Assembly (NCBI GenBank): GCA_030831315.1
Contig: JAURLI010000017.1
Location: 1 to 43,263, forward strand
Length of the DNA stretch: 43,263 nt
Direction: 5' to 3'
From: Alphaproteobacteria bacterium
GTDB lineage: Bacteria; Pseudomonadota; Alphaproteobacteria; SMXQ01
Part shown: positions 1 to 9,633 of the stretch, piece by piece
Numbering within the stretch: position 1 is the first letter of the stretch
Layout of the letters: every line of letters starts with the position of its first letter
Program-made: the position numbers and the translations under genes
The notes under the pieces: generated by a model
What the model was told of the DNA's origin: nothing
Databases searched by the model: none
Seen by the model: the letters and a program-made list of their open reading frames with translations, nothing else

Positions 1-35
1 AGGCCAAGTCCTTGGAACGGTCCGGGATCAGGCAC
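1..35 (-). CDS. possible 5' end of cdsA (phosphatidate cytidylyltransferase), cut by window edge
   Basis: A GTG at 33-35, overlapping the last codons of uppS, opens a frame that stays open to base 1 (VPDPGPFQGLG). In many proteobacteria cdsA directly follows uppS, so this may be its beginning. Only 11 codons are visible, there is no clear ribosome binding site, and no family motif can be seen. The call rests on gene order alone. Confidence 0.2.
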   Translation of the reverse strand, partial: MPDPGPFQGLG

Positions 36-756
36 CGGAGGCGCCGTAGCGTCGTTCACGCCGGGAAAATTCGCTGATGGCCGCTTCAAGATCGCGCTTG
101 GCGAAATCGGGCCACAGGATGTCGAGGAAAACGAATTCCGCGTAGGCCGACTGCCACAGCAGGAAATTCGAGATGCGCTGCTCGCCCGAGGTGCGGATCA
201 GCAGGTCGGGATCGGGCAGTCCTTCGGTCAGCAGCCAGCCGGCGAAGCGTTCCTCGGTAATGTCCGAAGGATCGAGACGGCCGAGGCGAACTTCCTCCGC
301 CGCCTTGCGTGCCGCCTGAACGATGTCGGCGCGTCCGCCGTAATTGAGCGCGATATTGAGATTGAGGCGGTTATTGGCCCGCGTCAGGGCCTCGCCCTCT
401 TCCATCAGGCGGCGCAGGTCGGGCGAAAACGCCGCCCTTTCGCCGACAATGCGCAAGCGAACATTGTTCTTGTGCAGCTCCGCGATCTCTCCGCGCAGAT
501 AGCGTTCGAGCAGCGACATCAGGTCGCGGATTTCAGAGGCCGGACGCTTCCAGTTTTCGGACGAAAACCCGAACAGCGTCAAATGCTGGATTCCGAGCTC
601 GATCGAGGCTTCGACCGCACGGCGGACCGCTTCGGCACCCTGGCGGTGTCCGGCGGTGCGCGGCAGGCCACGGGCAGCGGCCCAACGGCCGTTGCCATCC
701 ATGATGATGGCAACGTGCAGGGGCGCCTCGCGCTGTGTGCCGTCCTCGCCAGCCAT
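28..756 (-). CDS. uppS: undecaprenyl diphosphate synthase (UppS, cis-prenyltransferase)
   Basis: Condenses isopentenyl diphosphate units onto farnesyl diphosphate to make the C55 lipid carrier used for peptidoglycan and other envelope polymers; cytosolic face of the inner membrane. The 242-residue protein has the family signature HVAIIMDGNGRWA at 14-26, with the catalytic Asp as D20, the FGFSSENW segment near 63-70, and the C-terminal RTSGEQRISNFLLWQ motif that binds the diphosphates. The length is normal. It starts 4 bases after the frr stop, without a strong ribosome binding site of its own, so translation is probably coupled. It is the last complete gene of the rpsB-tsf-pyrH-frr-uppS run. 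Confidence 0.97.
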   Translation of the reverse strand: MAGEDGTQREAPLHVAIIMDGNGRWAAARGLPRTAGHRQGAEAVRRAVEASIELGIQHLTLFGFSSENWKRPASEIRDLMSLLERYLRGEIAELHKNNVRLRIVGERAAFSPDLRRLMEEGEALTRANNRLNLNIALNYGGRADIVQAARKAAEEVRLGRLDPSDITEERFAGWLLTEGLPDPDLLIRTSGEQRISNFLLWQSAYAEFVFLDILWPDFAKRDLEAAISEFSRRERRYGASGA

Positions 757-760
757 TGCG

Positions 761-1318
761 TCAGATCTGCCTGATTTCCTTGTCCTTGTCGGTAAGCATC
801 TGGTCGATCTCCTTGATCGTCCGGTCGGTCAACTTCTGGATGTCGTCGCTTTTCCCGCGTTGATCGTCCTGGGAAATCTCGCCGTCCTTTTCCATCTTCT
901 TGAGCTGTTCCATGCCATCGCGGCGCACGTTGCGCACCGACACCCGCGCCTGTTCGGCGTAGCGATGGGCGACCTTGGCAAGCTCCTCGCGGCGCTCGGC
1001 GGAAAGATCGGGCACCGGAACCCGGATGACCTGCCCCGCGGCAGCGGGATTGAGGCCGAGGCCGGCTTCGCGGATCGCCTTTTCGACGGCGGCCGCGTTG
1101 CCCTTGTCCCAGACGTTGACGGTCAGCAGGCGCGCTTCGGCGACGCTCACGGTCGCAACCTGCGCAAGCGGCATGTCGTTGCCGTAGCAGTTGACCACGA
1201 CCCGGTCGAGCAGACTGGTCGAGGCACGGCCCGTGCGCAGGCCTGTGAATTCCTCATGCAGCACCTTGACCGCGCCCTGCATGCGCCCTTCCAGATCCTT
1301 GATATTGAAATTGGCCAT
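761..1318 (-). CDS. frr: ribosome recycling factor
   Basis: Splits post-termination ribosomes together with EF-G. The protein has 185 residues, the standard family length, with the typical N-terminal helix ending in [10 protein letters not shown], the central [15 protein letters not shown] strand region and the C-terminal helical stretch ending [10 protein letters not shown] ribosome binding site (GGAG, 8 bases before ATG) supports the start. It lies between pyrH (43-base gap) and uppS (4-base gap), the usual order in proteobacteria. Confidence 0.98.
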   Translation of the reverse strand: MANFNIKDLEGRMQGAVKVLHEEFTGLRTGRASTSLLDRVVVNCYGNDMPLAQVATVSVAEARLLTVNVWDKGNAAAVEKAIREAGLGLNPAAAGQVIRVPVPDLSAERREELAKVAHRYAEQARVSVRNVRRDGMEQLKKMEKDGEISQDDQRGKSDDIQKLTDRTIKEIDQMLTDKDKEIRQI

Positions 1319-1361
1319 GGGTCAGTCTCCGTAAACGTAACGCCCGGGCTGCCGGGACCTG

Positions 1362-2087
1362 TTATTTGGAATCCTCGATGATCGTGAAACGGCCACGACC
1401 ATGGATCACATCGTGCAGCGCACCGGGATTGTGTACCGAAAACACGAGAATCGGAATCCCGTTTTCACGCGCGAGCGAAATGGCCGAAGCATCCATCACC
1501 TTGAGGTCCTTGGTCAGAACCTCGTGATAGGTCAGCCGGTCGAACCGCGTGGCGGCCGTGTCCTTCTTGGGGTCTGCCGTGTAGACCCCGTCCACCTGGG
1601 TACCCTTGAGCAGCGCCTCGCAGCCGAGTTCCGCCGCCCGCAGCGCCGCCGCCGTGTCGGTGGTGAAGAAGGGGTTGCCGGTACCCGCGGCGCAGATGAC
1701 GACGCGGCCCTTTTCCATGTGCCGGATGGCACGGCGGCGAATGTAGGGCTCGCACACCTGCTGCATGGAAATGGCGGACAATACGCGGGTGGGCACCCCC
1801 GCCCGCTCGAGCACACCCTGAAGGGCGATGGCATTCATCACAGTGGCCAGCATGCCCATGAAATCGGCGCTGGCGCGCTCGATCCCGTGTCTGGAGCCGC
1901 CGACGCCGCGGAAGATGTTGCCGCCGCCGACCACCAGGCCGACCTGGATGCCGCCCTTGACCACGCTAGCGATGTCGGATGCAAGGGCCTGCAGGGTTTC
2001 GGCCTCGAGACCGAAATCCTGCCTGCCCATCAGGGCTTCCCCGGACAGCTTCAGCAGTACACGGCGATACGGGCCCCGATCGGCCAT
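1362..2087 (-). CDS. pyrH: UMP kinase (uridylate kinase)
   Basis: Phosphorylates UMP to UDP in pyrimidine nucleotide synthesis; amino acid kinase fold, hexameric in bacteria. The chosen start gives 241 residues ([19 protein letters not shown]...), the usual length. The frame extends upstream into tsf, but the ATG at 2087 has GGGGGA five bases before it; a second ATG at 2099 would add four residues. Visible motifs are KLSGEALMG near the N-terminus, [10 protein letters not shown], the long middle segment ending [17 protein letters not shown], and TADPKKD near 170. It lies 37 bases downstream of tsf, in the common tsf-pyrH-frr order. Confidence 0.96.
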   Translation of the reverse strand: MADRGPYRRVLLKLSGEALMGRQDFGLEAETLQALASDIASVVKGGIQVGLVVGGGNIFRGVGGSRHGIERASADFMGMLATVMNAIALQGVLERAGVPTRVLSAISMQQVCEPYIRRRAIRHMEKGRVVICAAGTGNPFFTTDTAAALRAAELGCEALLKGTQVDGVYTADPKKDTAATRFDRLTYHEVLTKDLKVMDASAISLARENGIPILVFSVHNPGALHDVIHGRGRFTIIEDSK

Positions 2088-2124
2088 GGCGTCCCCCATT
2101 GCCCGGCGCCCGCCGGCGGCCCGC

Positions 2125-3051
2125 TCAGTTGCCGAGCTGGGCCGCGACTTCCGCCGCGAAATCCTTCTGTTCGCGCTCGATGCCCTCACCCAGGGCGAAG
2201 CGCACGAAACCCGCGACCTTGACCGGCGCGCCGATGACCTTGGCAGTCGCCTCGACCACCTTGGACACCCTGCTTTCGCCGTCGACGACGAAAATCTGCT
2301 CGGTCAGGACGACTTCCTCATAGAACTTGCGCAGGCGGCCTTCGACCATCTTGGCGATGATGTCGTCGGGCTTGCCCGAGGCCTTGGCCTGAGCCGACAG
2401 CACGTCGCGTTCGCGCGCGATGGCGTCCTGGTCGAGGCTGGCGACGTCGACCGACTGCGGATTGGTCGCCGCCACATGCATGGCAAGCTGGCGGCCGAGC
2501 TCTTCGAGCTTTGCCTTGTCCCCGGTCGATTCGAGAGCGACCAGAACGGCGATACGGCCGAGGTTCGGCGCGGTGGCCGAATGGACGTAGCTGACCACGA
2601 CGCCGTTGCTGACGGCGAGACCGGCGGCGCGACGAACATTGAGGTTTTCGCCGATAGTGGCGATCAGATCGGTGACCTTTTCGGCAACCGACTTGCCCGC
2701 GCCCGGATAGGCCGAAGCGAGCAGCGCCGCATGATCACCCTTCGCGGCCAGCGCGAGCCTGGCGATTTCATGGACGAACGCCTGGAAGTCCTCGTTGCGG
2801 GCGACGAAGTCGGTCTCCGAGTTGACCTCGACGACGACGCCGGCATTGCCGTCGGTCAGCGCCGCGACAAGGCCTTCGGCGGCGACGCGGCCGGCCTTCT
2901 TGGAAGCGGCCGCGAGGCCCTTCTTGCGCAACCAGTCGACGGCCGCTTCGATGTCCCCATTGGAGGCGGTCAGCGCCTGCTTGCAATCCATCATGCCGGC
3001 GCCGGACTTCTCGCGAAGTTCCTTGACCAGTGCCGCTGTGATCTCAGCCAT
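2125..3051 (-). CDS. tsf: elongation factor Ts
   Basis: Guanine nucleotide exchange factor that recycles EF-Tu. The start at [19 protein letters not shown] gives 308 residues; the frame extends 11 codons upstream, but this start matches the family. The UBA-like N-terminal domain (1-50) carries [15 protein letters not shown], and the core has the diagnostic [10 protein letters not shown] motif near 78-87, which contacts EF-Tu. It lies 53 bases after rpsB. The rpsB-tsf pairing is one of the most conserved in bacteria. Confidence 0.98.
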   Translation of the reverse strand: MAEITAALVKELREKSGAGMMDCKQALTASNGDIEAAVDWLRKKGLAAASKKAGRVAAEGLVAALTDGNAGVVVEVNSETDFVARNEDFQAFVHEIARLALAAKGDHAALLASAYPGAGKSVAEKVTDLIATIGENLNVRRAAGLAVSNGVVVSYVHSATAPNLGRIAVLVALESTGDKAKLEELGRQLAMHVAATNPQSVDVASLDQDAIARERDVLSAQAKASGKPDDIIAKMVEGRLRKFYEEVVLTEQIFVVDGESRVSKVVEATAKVIGAPVKVAGFVRFALGEGIEREQKDFAAEVAAQLGN

Positions 3052-3104
3052 AAGTGCAGTCCTTACGTGAGAGTCGCTATGCAACTCATTGAATTTATAT
3101 CTGA

Positions 3105-3878
3105 TTAGGCCTTTGCGGCTTCCTCTGCAGCACCGAGGTCCTCAGCCGGCAGTTCGGCCTGGGCACCGATGTCGATACCATGGGAGGTCAGTTCCTCCTG
3201 GATGCCGTCGAGCACCGCGTCGGCCATCAGATCGCAATAGAGATTGATGGCGCGGATGGCGTCGTCGTTGCCCGGCACCGGGAAGGTGATGCCGTCGGGG
3301 CTGGAATTGCTGTCGAGAATGGCGACAACCGGAATGCCCAGCTTGTTGGCTTCGGCGACCGCGATCTTCTCGATGTTGGTGTCGATGACGAACAGGATAT
3401 TGGGCAGGCCGCCCATGTCCTTGATGCCGCCGAGTGCGCGCTGCAGCTTGTCGCGGGCGCGGGTCAGCTGGAGCTGTTCCTTCTTGGTCAGGCCCTGGGC
3501 ATCGCCGCCGAGCCGCTCATCGAGGGTCTTGAGGCGCTTCACCGAGGCCGTCACCGTGCCCCAGTTGGTCATCATGCCGCCGAGCCAGCGGTGATTGACG
3601 TAATACTGGCCGCAGCGGGCCGCAGCTTCGGCAAGCTTTTCCGCCGCCTGGCGCTTGGTACCGACGAACAGCACCTTGCCGCCCTTGGCAACCGTGTCGC
3701 GCACGACCTCAAGCGCCGCATAGAGCATCGGCACGGTCTGCTGCAGATCGATGATGTGAACGCCGTTGCGCTCGCCGTAGATGTACTGAGACATCCGCGG
3801 ATTCCAGCGACCCGCGCGATGACCAAAATGAACGCCAGCTTCCAAAAGCTGGCGCATGGTGAAGGTAGGGATAGCCAT
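3105..3878 (-). CDS. rpsB: 30S ribosomal protein S2
   Basis: Small-subunit protein on the back of the 30S head-body junction. The start at [20 protein letters not shown] (257 residues) is supported by the family N-terminus and by GGAGAAG seven bases upstream; the longer open frame upstream is the leader. Visible motifs are [29 protein letters not shown] and the central helices rich in Lys and Arg. The C-terminus ends in an acidic, Ala-rich tail. First gene of the tsf-pyrH-frr-uppS operon. Confidence 0.98.
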   Translation of the reverse strand: MAIPTFTMRQLLEAGVHFGHRAGRWNPRMSQYIYGERNGVHIIDLQQTVPMLYAALEVVRDTVAKGGKVLFVGTKRQAAEKLAEAAARCGQYYVNHRWLGGMMTNWGTVTASVKRLKTLDERLGGDAQGLTKKEQLQLTRARDKLQRALGGIKDMGGLPNILFVIDTNIEKIAVAEANKLGIPVVAILDSNSSPDGITFPVPGNDDAIRAINLYCDLMADAVLDGIQEELTSHGIDIGAQAELPAEDLGAAEEAAKA

Positions 3879-3981
3879 GTCGCTTCTCCGGTTAAGCGTC
3901 CACGGGGGTGTGACCGGATGATCCGGCACCGGAGCGACGAAAACTTTCCGCCGCGACCCCGTGTGCGAATTTACGGGCGCC

Positions 3982-4010
3982 TTGATACCCTTGAACCGGG
4001 CGGTTTGCAA
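3982..4010 (-). promoter_or_regulatory. predicted sigma-70 promoter of rpsB operon
   Basis: On the minus strand TTGCAA (4010-4005), a 17-base spacer and TATCAA (3987-3982). Each hexamer matches the consensus at four positions. Transcription would begin near 3975 and give a leader of about 97 bases before rpsB, which contains a small CCGGA-TCA-TCCGG hairpin. It lies just after the dnaE terminator. Whether the leader binds S2 cannot be judged. Confidence 0.5.
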
Positions 4011-4059
4011 GGGGAAACGGGGAATTCCGGGCTGTCCGGCCGACACTCCGGGGGACCGG

Positions 4060-4083
4060 AAAAGCGCGGATTTCCGGGCTTTT
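4060..4083 (-). terminator. intrinsic terminator of dnaE
   Basis: Seven bases after the dnaE stop is a hairpin with ten-base arms (one mismatch at the centre) and an ATTT/AAAT loop. The arms end in AAAA and TTTT, so it could work in both directions. It separates dnaE from the rpsB promoter. Confidence 0.6.
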
Positions 4084-4090
4084 GCCTGAT

Positions 4091-7000
4091 CTAGATTTCC
4101 CGCACGGCGACGACGCCCGGCAGCGCCCGCAGTTCCATGACGGCCACCGCCCCTACGGCGAAACGCCCGGGCAGAGCCAGTTCCACCGTCTCCCCGGGGG
4201 CGATATCGAGGATCAGGCTGACCTCGCCCTTGCCCCGCGGCGCCCCGGCGATGATATCGCGCACCTGGTCGAGGACCGAGGCTTCCGCCACCTCGACCTT
4301 GAGACCGGGGGCGGCATTGGCCACCGCGACATCGAGCGCCACCATGTCCTGGACCGTGAGGCGGTAGCCCTCCCCCTCGCGCCGCGCCTCGCAGGTGGCA
4401 AGCACGTTCTTGCCCGCCTCCAGCAGGTCGCGGGCCTTGCCCAGCACTTCCGAAAACACGGTGACTTCGAACATGCCCGACGCATCCGACATCTGGACGA
4501 AGGCGAAGCGGTTGCCGCGCGCAGACGTGCGCTCCTTCTTCGAAATCACCGTGCCAGCGACTTTCAGGCGCGTGGCCTCGTGAGTGCCTGCGCGGTCAAG
4601 GATGGAGGATGACGAAACCACCTTGAGCCGTTCCAGCCGCGAGCCGTAGGCATCGAGCGGGTGCGCCGACAGGTAGAAGCCGATGGCCTGGAACTCGTGA
4701 TTGAGTTTTTCCATCACCGACCACGGCTTCACGGACTTGAGCGGCTGGTTGCCCGCAGCCCCTTCGTCCGGGCCACCGAACAGGCTGGCCTGCCCGCTTT
4801 CGCGTTCGCTCGCCGCCGCACTCGCGTGCTGGGTCATCAACTCGACATTGCCGAACACCACGGCACGGTCAGCCAGTACCGAATCGAAGGCGCCCGCCGC
4901 GGCGAGACTTTCCAACTGGCGCTTGTTGACGACCTTGGAATCGCAACGCACAGCGAAGTCGAAAAGATCCTTGAACGGGCCGCTCTGGTTCCACTCGGCC
5001 ACCAGCGCGTCCATCGCCGCCTTGCCCACGCCCTTGACCGCGCCGAGCGCGTAGCGGATCGCCTTGGCGCCGCCCTCGTCGCGCTCCACAGTGAAGACAG
5101 AATCGGAACGGTTCACATCGGGCGCCAGAAGCGCGATATCCAGGCGCTGCAATTCCTGGCGGAACACGTTGAGCTTGTCGGTATTGCCCATGTCCAGCGT
5201 CATCGAGGCGGCAAGGAATTCGACCGGGTAATTGGCCTTGAGCCATGCCGTCTGATAGGCGATCAGCGCGTAGGCGGCCGCATGGGACTTGTTGAAGCCG
5301 TAGCCCGCGAATTTTTCGACCTGTTCGAAGATGTGGCCCGCCTTGCGCTTGTCGACGCCGCGCGCCACCGCGCCATCAACGAACTTGGAGCGCTCGGCAT
5401 CCATCTCGGACTTGATCTTCTTGCCCATGGCGCGGCGCAGGATGTCGGCGCCGCCGAGCGAATAGCCCGACAGCTCCTGCGCGATCTGCATGACCTGTTC
5501 CTGGTAGATCATGACGCCGAAGGTTTCCTTGAGAATGCCTTCCAGCGACGGATGCAGGTAGTCGGGCTTTTCGCGTTCGTGCTTGCAGGCGACGTAGCGC
5601 GGAATGTTGTCCATCGGGCCCGGACGGTAGAGTGCCACCAGCGCGATGATGTCCTCGAAAACGTCGGGCCTGAGGTTGCGCAGGACGTCGCGCATGCCCG
5701 AGCTTTCCAACTGGAACACGCCGGTGGTGTCGCCCTTGGCCATCATGGCGTAGGTGGGTGCATCGTCGAGCGGCAGGGTAGCGAGATCAAGCGCCCCCTG
5801 CCCCTGCGCCTTGCGGTCCTCATTGACCAGCTTCATCGCAATGGCCAGCACCGTCAGCGTCTTGAGGCCGAGGAAGTCGAACTTCACTAGCCCGGCCGCT
5901 TCCACGTATTTCATGTTGAACTCGGTCACCGGCATGTCCGAGCGCGGATCGCGGTAGAGCGGCACCAGCCGGTCGAGCGGGCGGTCGCCGATGACGACGC
6001 CCGCCGCATGGGTCGAGGCGTGGCGATAGAGGCCTTCCAGATGAAGGGCGATCTCCATCAGCTTGGCGACGGTTTCGTCCTCGTCGCGCATCTGCTGCAA
6101 CAAGGGCTCGCCGGCGATGGCATCCTTCAGGGTGACGGGGCTCGCCGGGTTGTTCGGCACCAGCTTGCAGATGCGGTCGACCTGCCCGTAGGGCATGCCG
6201 AGCACCCGCCCGACGTCGCGCAGCACGGCACGGGCCTGAAGCTTTCCGAAGGTGATGATCTGGGCGACGCGGTCGCGGCCGTAACGGTCCTGGACGTAGC
6301 GGATCACCTCGTCGCGCCGGTCCTGGCAGAAGTCGACGTCGAAGTCAGGCATCGAGATGCGTTCGGGATTGAGAAAGCGCTCGAACAGCAGCTTGAAGCG
6401 CAAAGGGTCAAGGTCGGTGATCAGCAGCGACCACGCCACCACGGAACCGGCGCCCGAACCGCGTCCGGGTCCCACGGGAATGCCCTGCTTTTTTGCCCAG
6501 CGGATGAAGTCCGAAACGATCAGGAAGTAGCCGGGAAAGCCCATCTGCTCGATCACGCCAAGCTCGTAATCAAGGCGTTCGCGGTAGGGCTTTGCCGCCG
6601 CCTCGCGCGCGGCTTCGTCCATGTCGGGAGTGAGCACATGGGCGGCAATCCGCGCCTCGAGCCCGGCGTGGGCTTCCTCGCGCAGCACCGCCGCCTCGCT
6701 CGCGGTGCGCCCCTCGCCTTCCTCCTTGGTGAAGGGCGGCAGGATCGGCTTGCGTTCGGGACTGGCGAAGGCGCAACGGCGGGCAATCACCAGCGTATTG
6801 GCCACGGCCTCGGGCAGGTCGGCGAACAGGGCTTTCATTTCCGCAGGTGTGCGGAAACGATGATTGGGTGTCAGGCGTCTGCGGTCGGTATCGGAAACGA
6901 GTGCGCCTTCGGCGATAGCGAGCAAGGCGTCGTGCGCCTCGAACATGTCCTCGGAAGCGAAGAACGCTTCATTGGTGGCGACCAGCGGCAGGTCATGGGC

Positions 7001-7597
7001 ATAGGCGAAGTCGATCATCTGCGTCTCGATGCGGTCCTCGGCCTCCATGCCGTGGCGCATGAGTTCGACATAGAGACGGCCTTGGAACATGTGCTTGAGC
7101 CGGTCGAGCGCCGCTTCCGCCTCGCTGATACGATTTTCCAGCAGCAAGCGGCCAACGGTGCCCTCGGGCCCCGCGGTCAGCGCGATCAGGCCTTCGGTAC
7201 GCCCCTCGATGCGGTCCCAGGAGACCTGCGCGGTGCGCCCGGCCTCGGTCTCGAGATGCGCCTCGCTCACCAGCGCGATCAGGTTGTCGTAACCCGCCGC
7301 GTCCTGCACCAGCAGCACCAGCTTGTCGGGCTCGGGTGCCCGCCCGATCTGACCGCGGGCCGGTTCCGGCCCCTCGCGGGTAACGGCCAGCTCGCAGCCG
7401 ATGATCGGCTGCACGCCCGCCTTCATCATCGCCATTGAAAATTCGAGGGCGCCAAAAAGATTGCGCGTGTCGGTGACCGCCACCGCCGGCATCGCGTGGC
7501 GGCGGCAGAGTTCGGCGAGTGCCGGAATCTTGATCGCGCCTTCGAGCAGCGAATAGGCGCTGTGCACCCTCAGATGGACGAAATCGGCATGGGCCAT
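4091..7597 (-). CDS. dnaE: DNA polymerase III alpha subunit (DnaE)
   Basis: Replicative polymerase catalytic subunit of the DNA polymerase III holoenzyme. It has 1168 residues, normal for DnaE1. The N-terminal PHP domain starts at [17 protein letters not shown] (6-22); it lacks the metal-binding His pattern of active PHP domains. The palm carries [10 protein letters not shown] (377-386) and PDFDVDF (417-423) with D420 and D422 as catalytic aspartates. The fingers follow, then the helix-hairpin-helix region, and an OB fold (about 990-1070) with [20 protein letters not shown]. It ends the proS-lolC/E-lolD-dnaE series, 107 bases after lolD; that gap holds an inverted pair of DnaA boxes. Not the error-prone DnaE2, given length and the family pattern. 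Confidence 0.97.
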   Translation of the reverse strand: MAHADFVHLRVHSAYSLLEGAIKIPALAELCRRHAMPAVAVTDTRNLFGALEFSMAMMKAGVQPIIGCELAVTREGPEPARGQIGRAPEPDKLVLLVQDAAGYDNLIALVSEAHLETEAGRTAQVSWDRIEGRTEGLIALTAGPEGTVGRLLLENRISEAEAALDRLKHMFQGRLYVELMRHGMEAEDRIETQMIDFAYAHDLPLVATNEAFFASEDMFEAHDALLAIAEGALVSDTDRRRLTPNHRFRTPAEMKALFADLPEAVANTLVIARRCAFASPERKPILPPFTKEEGEGRTASEAAVLREEAHAGLEARIAAHVLTPDMDEAAREAAAKPYRERLDYELGVIEQMGFPGYFLIVSDFIRWAKKQGIPVGPGRGSGAGSVVAWSLLITDLDPLRFKLLFERFLNPERISMPDFDVDFCQDRRDEVIRYVQDRYGRDRVAQIITFGKLQARAVLRDVGRVLGMPYGQVDRICKLVPNNPASPVTLKDAIAGEPLLQQMRDEDETVAKLMEIALHLEGLYRHASTHAAGVVIGDRPLDRLVPLYRDPRSDMPVTEFNMKYVEAAGLVKFDFLGLKTLTVLAIAMKLVNEDRKAQGQGALDLATLPLDDAPTYAMMAKGDTTGVFQLESSGMRDVLRNLRPDVFEDIIALVALYRPGPMDNIPRYVACKHEREKPDYLHPSLEGILKETFGVMIYQEQVMQIAQELSGYSLGGADILRRAMGKKIKSEMDAERSKFVDGAVARGVDKRKAGHIFEQVEKFAGYGFNKSHAAAYALIAYQTAWLKANYPVEFLAASMTLDMGNTDKLNVFRQELQRLDIALLAPDVNRSDSVFTVERDEGGAKAIRYALGAVKGVGKAAMDALVAEWNQSGPFKDLFDFAVRCDSKVVNKRQLESLAAAGAFDSVLADRAVVFGNVELMTQHASAAASERESGQASLFGGPDEGAAGNQPLKSVKPWSVMEKLNHEFQAIGFYLSAHPLDAYGSRLERLKVVSSSSILDRAGTHEATRLKVAGTVISKKERTSARGNRFAFVQMSDASGMFEVTVFSEVLGKARDLLEAGKNVLATCEARREGEGYRLTVQDMVALDVAVANAAPGLKVEVAEASVLDQVRDIIAGAPRGKGEVSLILDIAPGETVELALPGRFAVGAVAVMELRALPGVVAVREI

Positions 7598-7671
7598 GAC
7601 GCGGCGCTCTCCCTCGCGTCATTGATTCCACGTATGAGCGGCAGGAGCAACATCTGGCGGATCAGGGCGGG

Positions 7672-7699
7672 GCTTATCCACAGGATATTGTGGATAAGC
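7672..7699. promoter_or_regulatory. inverted pair of perfect DnaA boxes between lolD and dnaE
   Basis: TTATCCACA at 7674-7682 and its reverse complement TGTGGATAA at 7689-7697 are separated by GGATAT. Both match the strongest DnaA box. The symmetry extends to 11-base arms (GCTTATCCACA). It lies 5 bases past the lolD stop and about 75 bases upstream of dnaE. No T-run follows on the lolD strand, so it does not look like an intrinsic terminator. A role in DnaA control of dnaE or in DnaA titration is inference. Confidence 0.6.
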
Positions 7700-7704
7700 G
7701 GGCT

Positions 7705-8385
7705 TCAGGCGTCGCGGATGCGGCCGTCCTCGATGGTCACGATACGGTCCATGCGCCGCGCCAGATCGGGGTTGTGGGTAGCGATCAGCGCCGCGCCGCT
7801 GGTATTGCGGAGGGCATCGACGAAAACGCCGAAGACCTGGTCCGCCGTGGCGGGGTCGAGATTGCCGGTGGGCTCGTCGGCAAGCAGGAGGGCCGGCTCG
7901 TTGGCAAGGGCGCGCGCGATGGCGACGCGCTGCTGCTCGCCGCCCGACAGCTGCGCGGGGCGATGGGTGGCGCGGGCTTCGAGCCCGACCAGCGCCAGCA
8001 GCTGCATTGCCCGTGCACGCGCGGCGACGCGTTCCCTGCCCGCGATCATCTGGGGGAGGACGATATTCTCCTCGGCCGAGAATTCGGGCAGCAGGTGATG
8101 GAACTGGTAGACGAAGCCGAGGTTGTGGCGACGCAGGCGCGTGCGCTCGGCATCCCCGGCGGCAGTAACGTCGGTCCCCGCCAGCAGGATGCGGCCGCCG
8201 TCGGCCTGTTCGAGCAGCCCCGCGATGTGCAGAAGCGTCGATTTGCCCGAGCCCGAAGGCCCGACGAGCGCGACCATTTCACCGGGTGCGATGGAAAGAT
8301 CGCAGCCCTTCAATACTTCCAACCGCGTCCCCGCATCGGAAAAAGAGCGGGTGATGCCGTCGAGCTGGAAGATCGCCTCACTCAT
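7705..8385 (-). CDS. lolD: lipoprotein-releasing ABC transporter ATPase LolD
   Basis: ATPase that powers extraction of mature lipoproteins from the inner membrane for LolA. The 226-residue protein has Walker A GPSGSGKST near 43-51, the signature LSGGEQQRVAIARAL, Walker B LLADEPTGNLD and the switch His in ATHN. The start MSEAIFQLDG overlaps the end of the permease gene by 8 bases, so the two are translationally coupled; the upstream open frame is not used. The MacB/FtsE/LolD subfamily is told from its partner gene. Confidence 0.95.
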   Translation of the reverse strand: MSEAIFQLDGITRSFSDAGTRLEVLKGCDLSIAPGEMVALVGPSGSGKSTLLHIAGLLEQADGGRILLAGTDVTAAGDAERTRLRRHNLGFVYQFHHLLPEFSAEENIVLPQMIAGRERVAARARAMQLLALVGLEARATHRPAQLSGGEQQRVAIARALANEPALLLADEPTGNLDPATADQVFGVFVDALRNTSGAALIATHNPDLARRMDRIVTIEDGRIRDA

Positions 8386-9625
8386 AGCGCAGCGCCTCCA
8401 CCGGATCGAGGCGCGCCGCCCGCCACGACGGATAGAGCGTCGCGAGGAAAGAGAGCGCCAGCGACATGGCAACGACGCTCAAGACCTCGCCCGGGTCGAT
8501 CTTGGCGGGCAGTTGGGAGAGGAAATAGATTTCGGCCGAAAAGACATCGGTGCCGGTCAGCTTTGACACCCAGCCGCGGATCGTTTCGATATTGGCGGCA
8601 AAGGCCGTCCCCAGCACGAAGCCGACGACGGTGCCCAGCACGCCGACCGAAGCGCCGGCCATGAAAAAGATACGCATGACGGCGCCGCGCGTCGCCCCCA
8701 TGGTGCGCAGGATGGCGATATCGCGGCCCTTGTCCTTGACCAGCATGATCATGCCGGAAATGACGTTGAAGGCGGCCACCAGAATGATCAGCGTCAGGAT
8801 CAGGAACATGACGTTGCGTTCGACCTGGATCGCCGTGAAGAAGCTGGAATTGGCCTGCTGCCAGTCGCGCACGCGCGTCTGTGGCCCAAGCTCGGCGGTG
8901 ATCCGCGACACGGCCGGGCGCAATGCATCGGGATTGGACAGCATCACCTCGATCACCGAGGCCCTGCCCTGTTCGCGGAAGAAAAGCTGCGCCGCGTCGA
9001 AAGGCAGGTAGACGAAGTTGTTGTCGTATTCGTACATGCCCACTTCGAACAGGCCGACGATGCGGTAGCTTTTCGAGCGCGGCAGGGTGCCGAAGGCGGT
9101 GACGTTGCCCGAAGGCGCAACCAGCGTTATGTGATCGCCGACGGCGAGGTTGAACCGCGTGGCAAGGCGGACGCCGATCAGCGCCGTATCGGAGGCGCCG
9201 AAGGCCGCAAGGCTGCCGGTCTTGATATTCCCGGCAATGATCTTGCGCCGCGACAGGTCATCGCGCGAAATGCCCTGCACGGCGACGCCGCCCGCGCGGC
9301 GGCCCACCGTCAGCATCGCCTGCCCCGTGACCAGAGGTGCTGCATCGACGATGCCCTGAACCTTCTTCAGGCGCGCCGTGACATCGGCGTAGTTGGTGAG
9401 TGGGCCGGGCGCACCATACACGGTGACATGGCCGCCGACGCCGAGGATGCGGGTCAGCAGTTCGGCCCTGAAGCCGTTCATCACCGCCATGACGATGATC
9501 AGCGTGGCGACGCCGAGCGATATGCCCGCCAGCGAGAACCCGGCGATGACCGATATGAACCCTTCCTTGCGCCGCGAGCGCAGGTAGCGTCGCGCGATGA
9601 AGCGTTCGAAGGGGCCGAAGATCAT
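8378..9625 (-). CDS. lipoprotein-releasing ABC transporter permease, LolC/LolE family
   Basis: Inner-membrane partner of LolD. The 415 residues begin IFGPFERFIARRYLRSRRKEG, the family N-terminus, then TM1 (about 24-50), a large periplasmic domain (about 50-260), and three C-terminal helices (about 270-300, 315-345, 375-400), i.e. the MacB-like layout. The end DPVEALRYE is typical. Only one permease gene lies next to lolD here, in contrast to the lolC-lolD-lolE set of enterics; alphaproteobacteria commonly use a single such permease, presumably as a dimer, so I give no LolC or LolE symbol. It follows proS by 8 bases. Confidence 0.93.
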   Translation of the reverse strand: MIFGPFERFIARRYLRSRRKEGFISVIAGFSLAGISLGVATLIIVMAVMNGFRAELLTRILGVGGHVTVYGAPGPLTNYADVTARLKKVQGIVDAAPLVTGQAMLTVGRRAGGVAVQGISRDDLSRRKIIAGNIKTGSLAAFGASDTALIGVRLATRFNLAVGDHITLVAPSGNVTAFGTLPRSKSYRIVGLFEVGMYEYDNNFVYLPFDAAQLFFREQGRASVIEVMLSNPDALRPAVSRITAELGPQTRVRDWQQANSSFFTAIQVERNVMFLILTLIILVAAFNVISGMIMLVKDKGRDIAILRTMGATRGAVMRIFFMAGASVGVLGTVVGFVLGTAFAANIETIRGWVSKLTGTDVFSAEIYFLSQLPAKIDPGEVLSVVAMSLALSFLATLYPSWRAARLDPVEALRYE

Positions 9626-9633
9626 CCGCCGTC

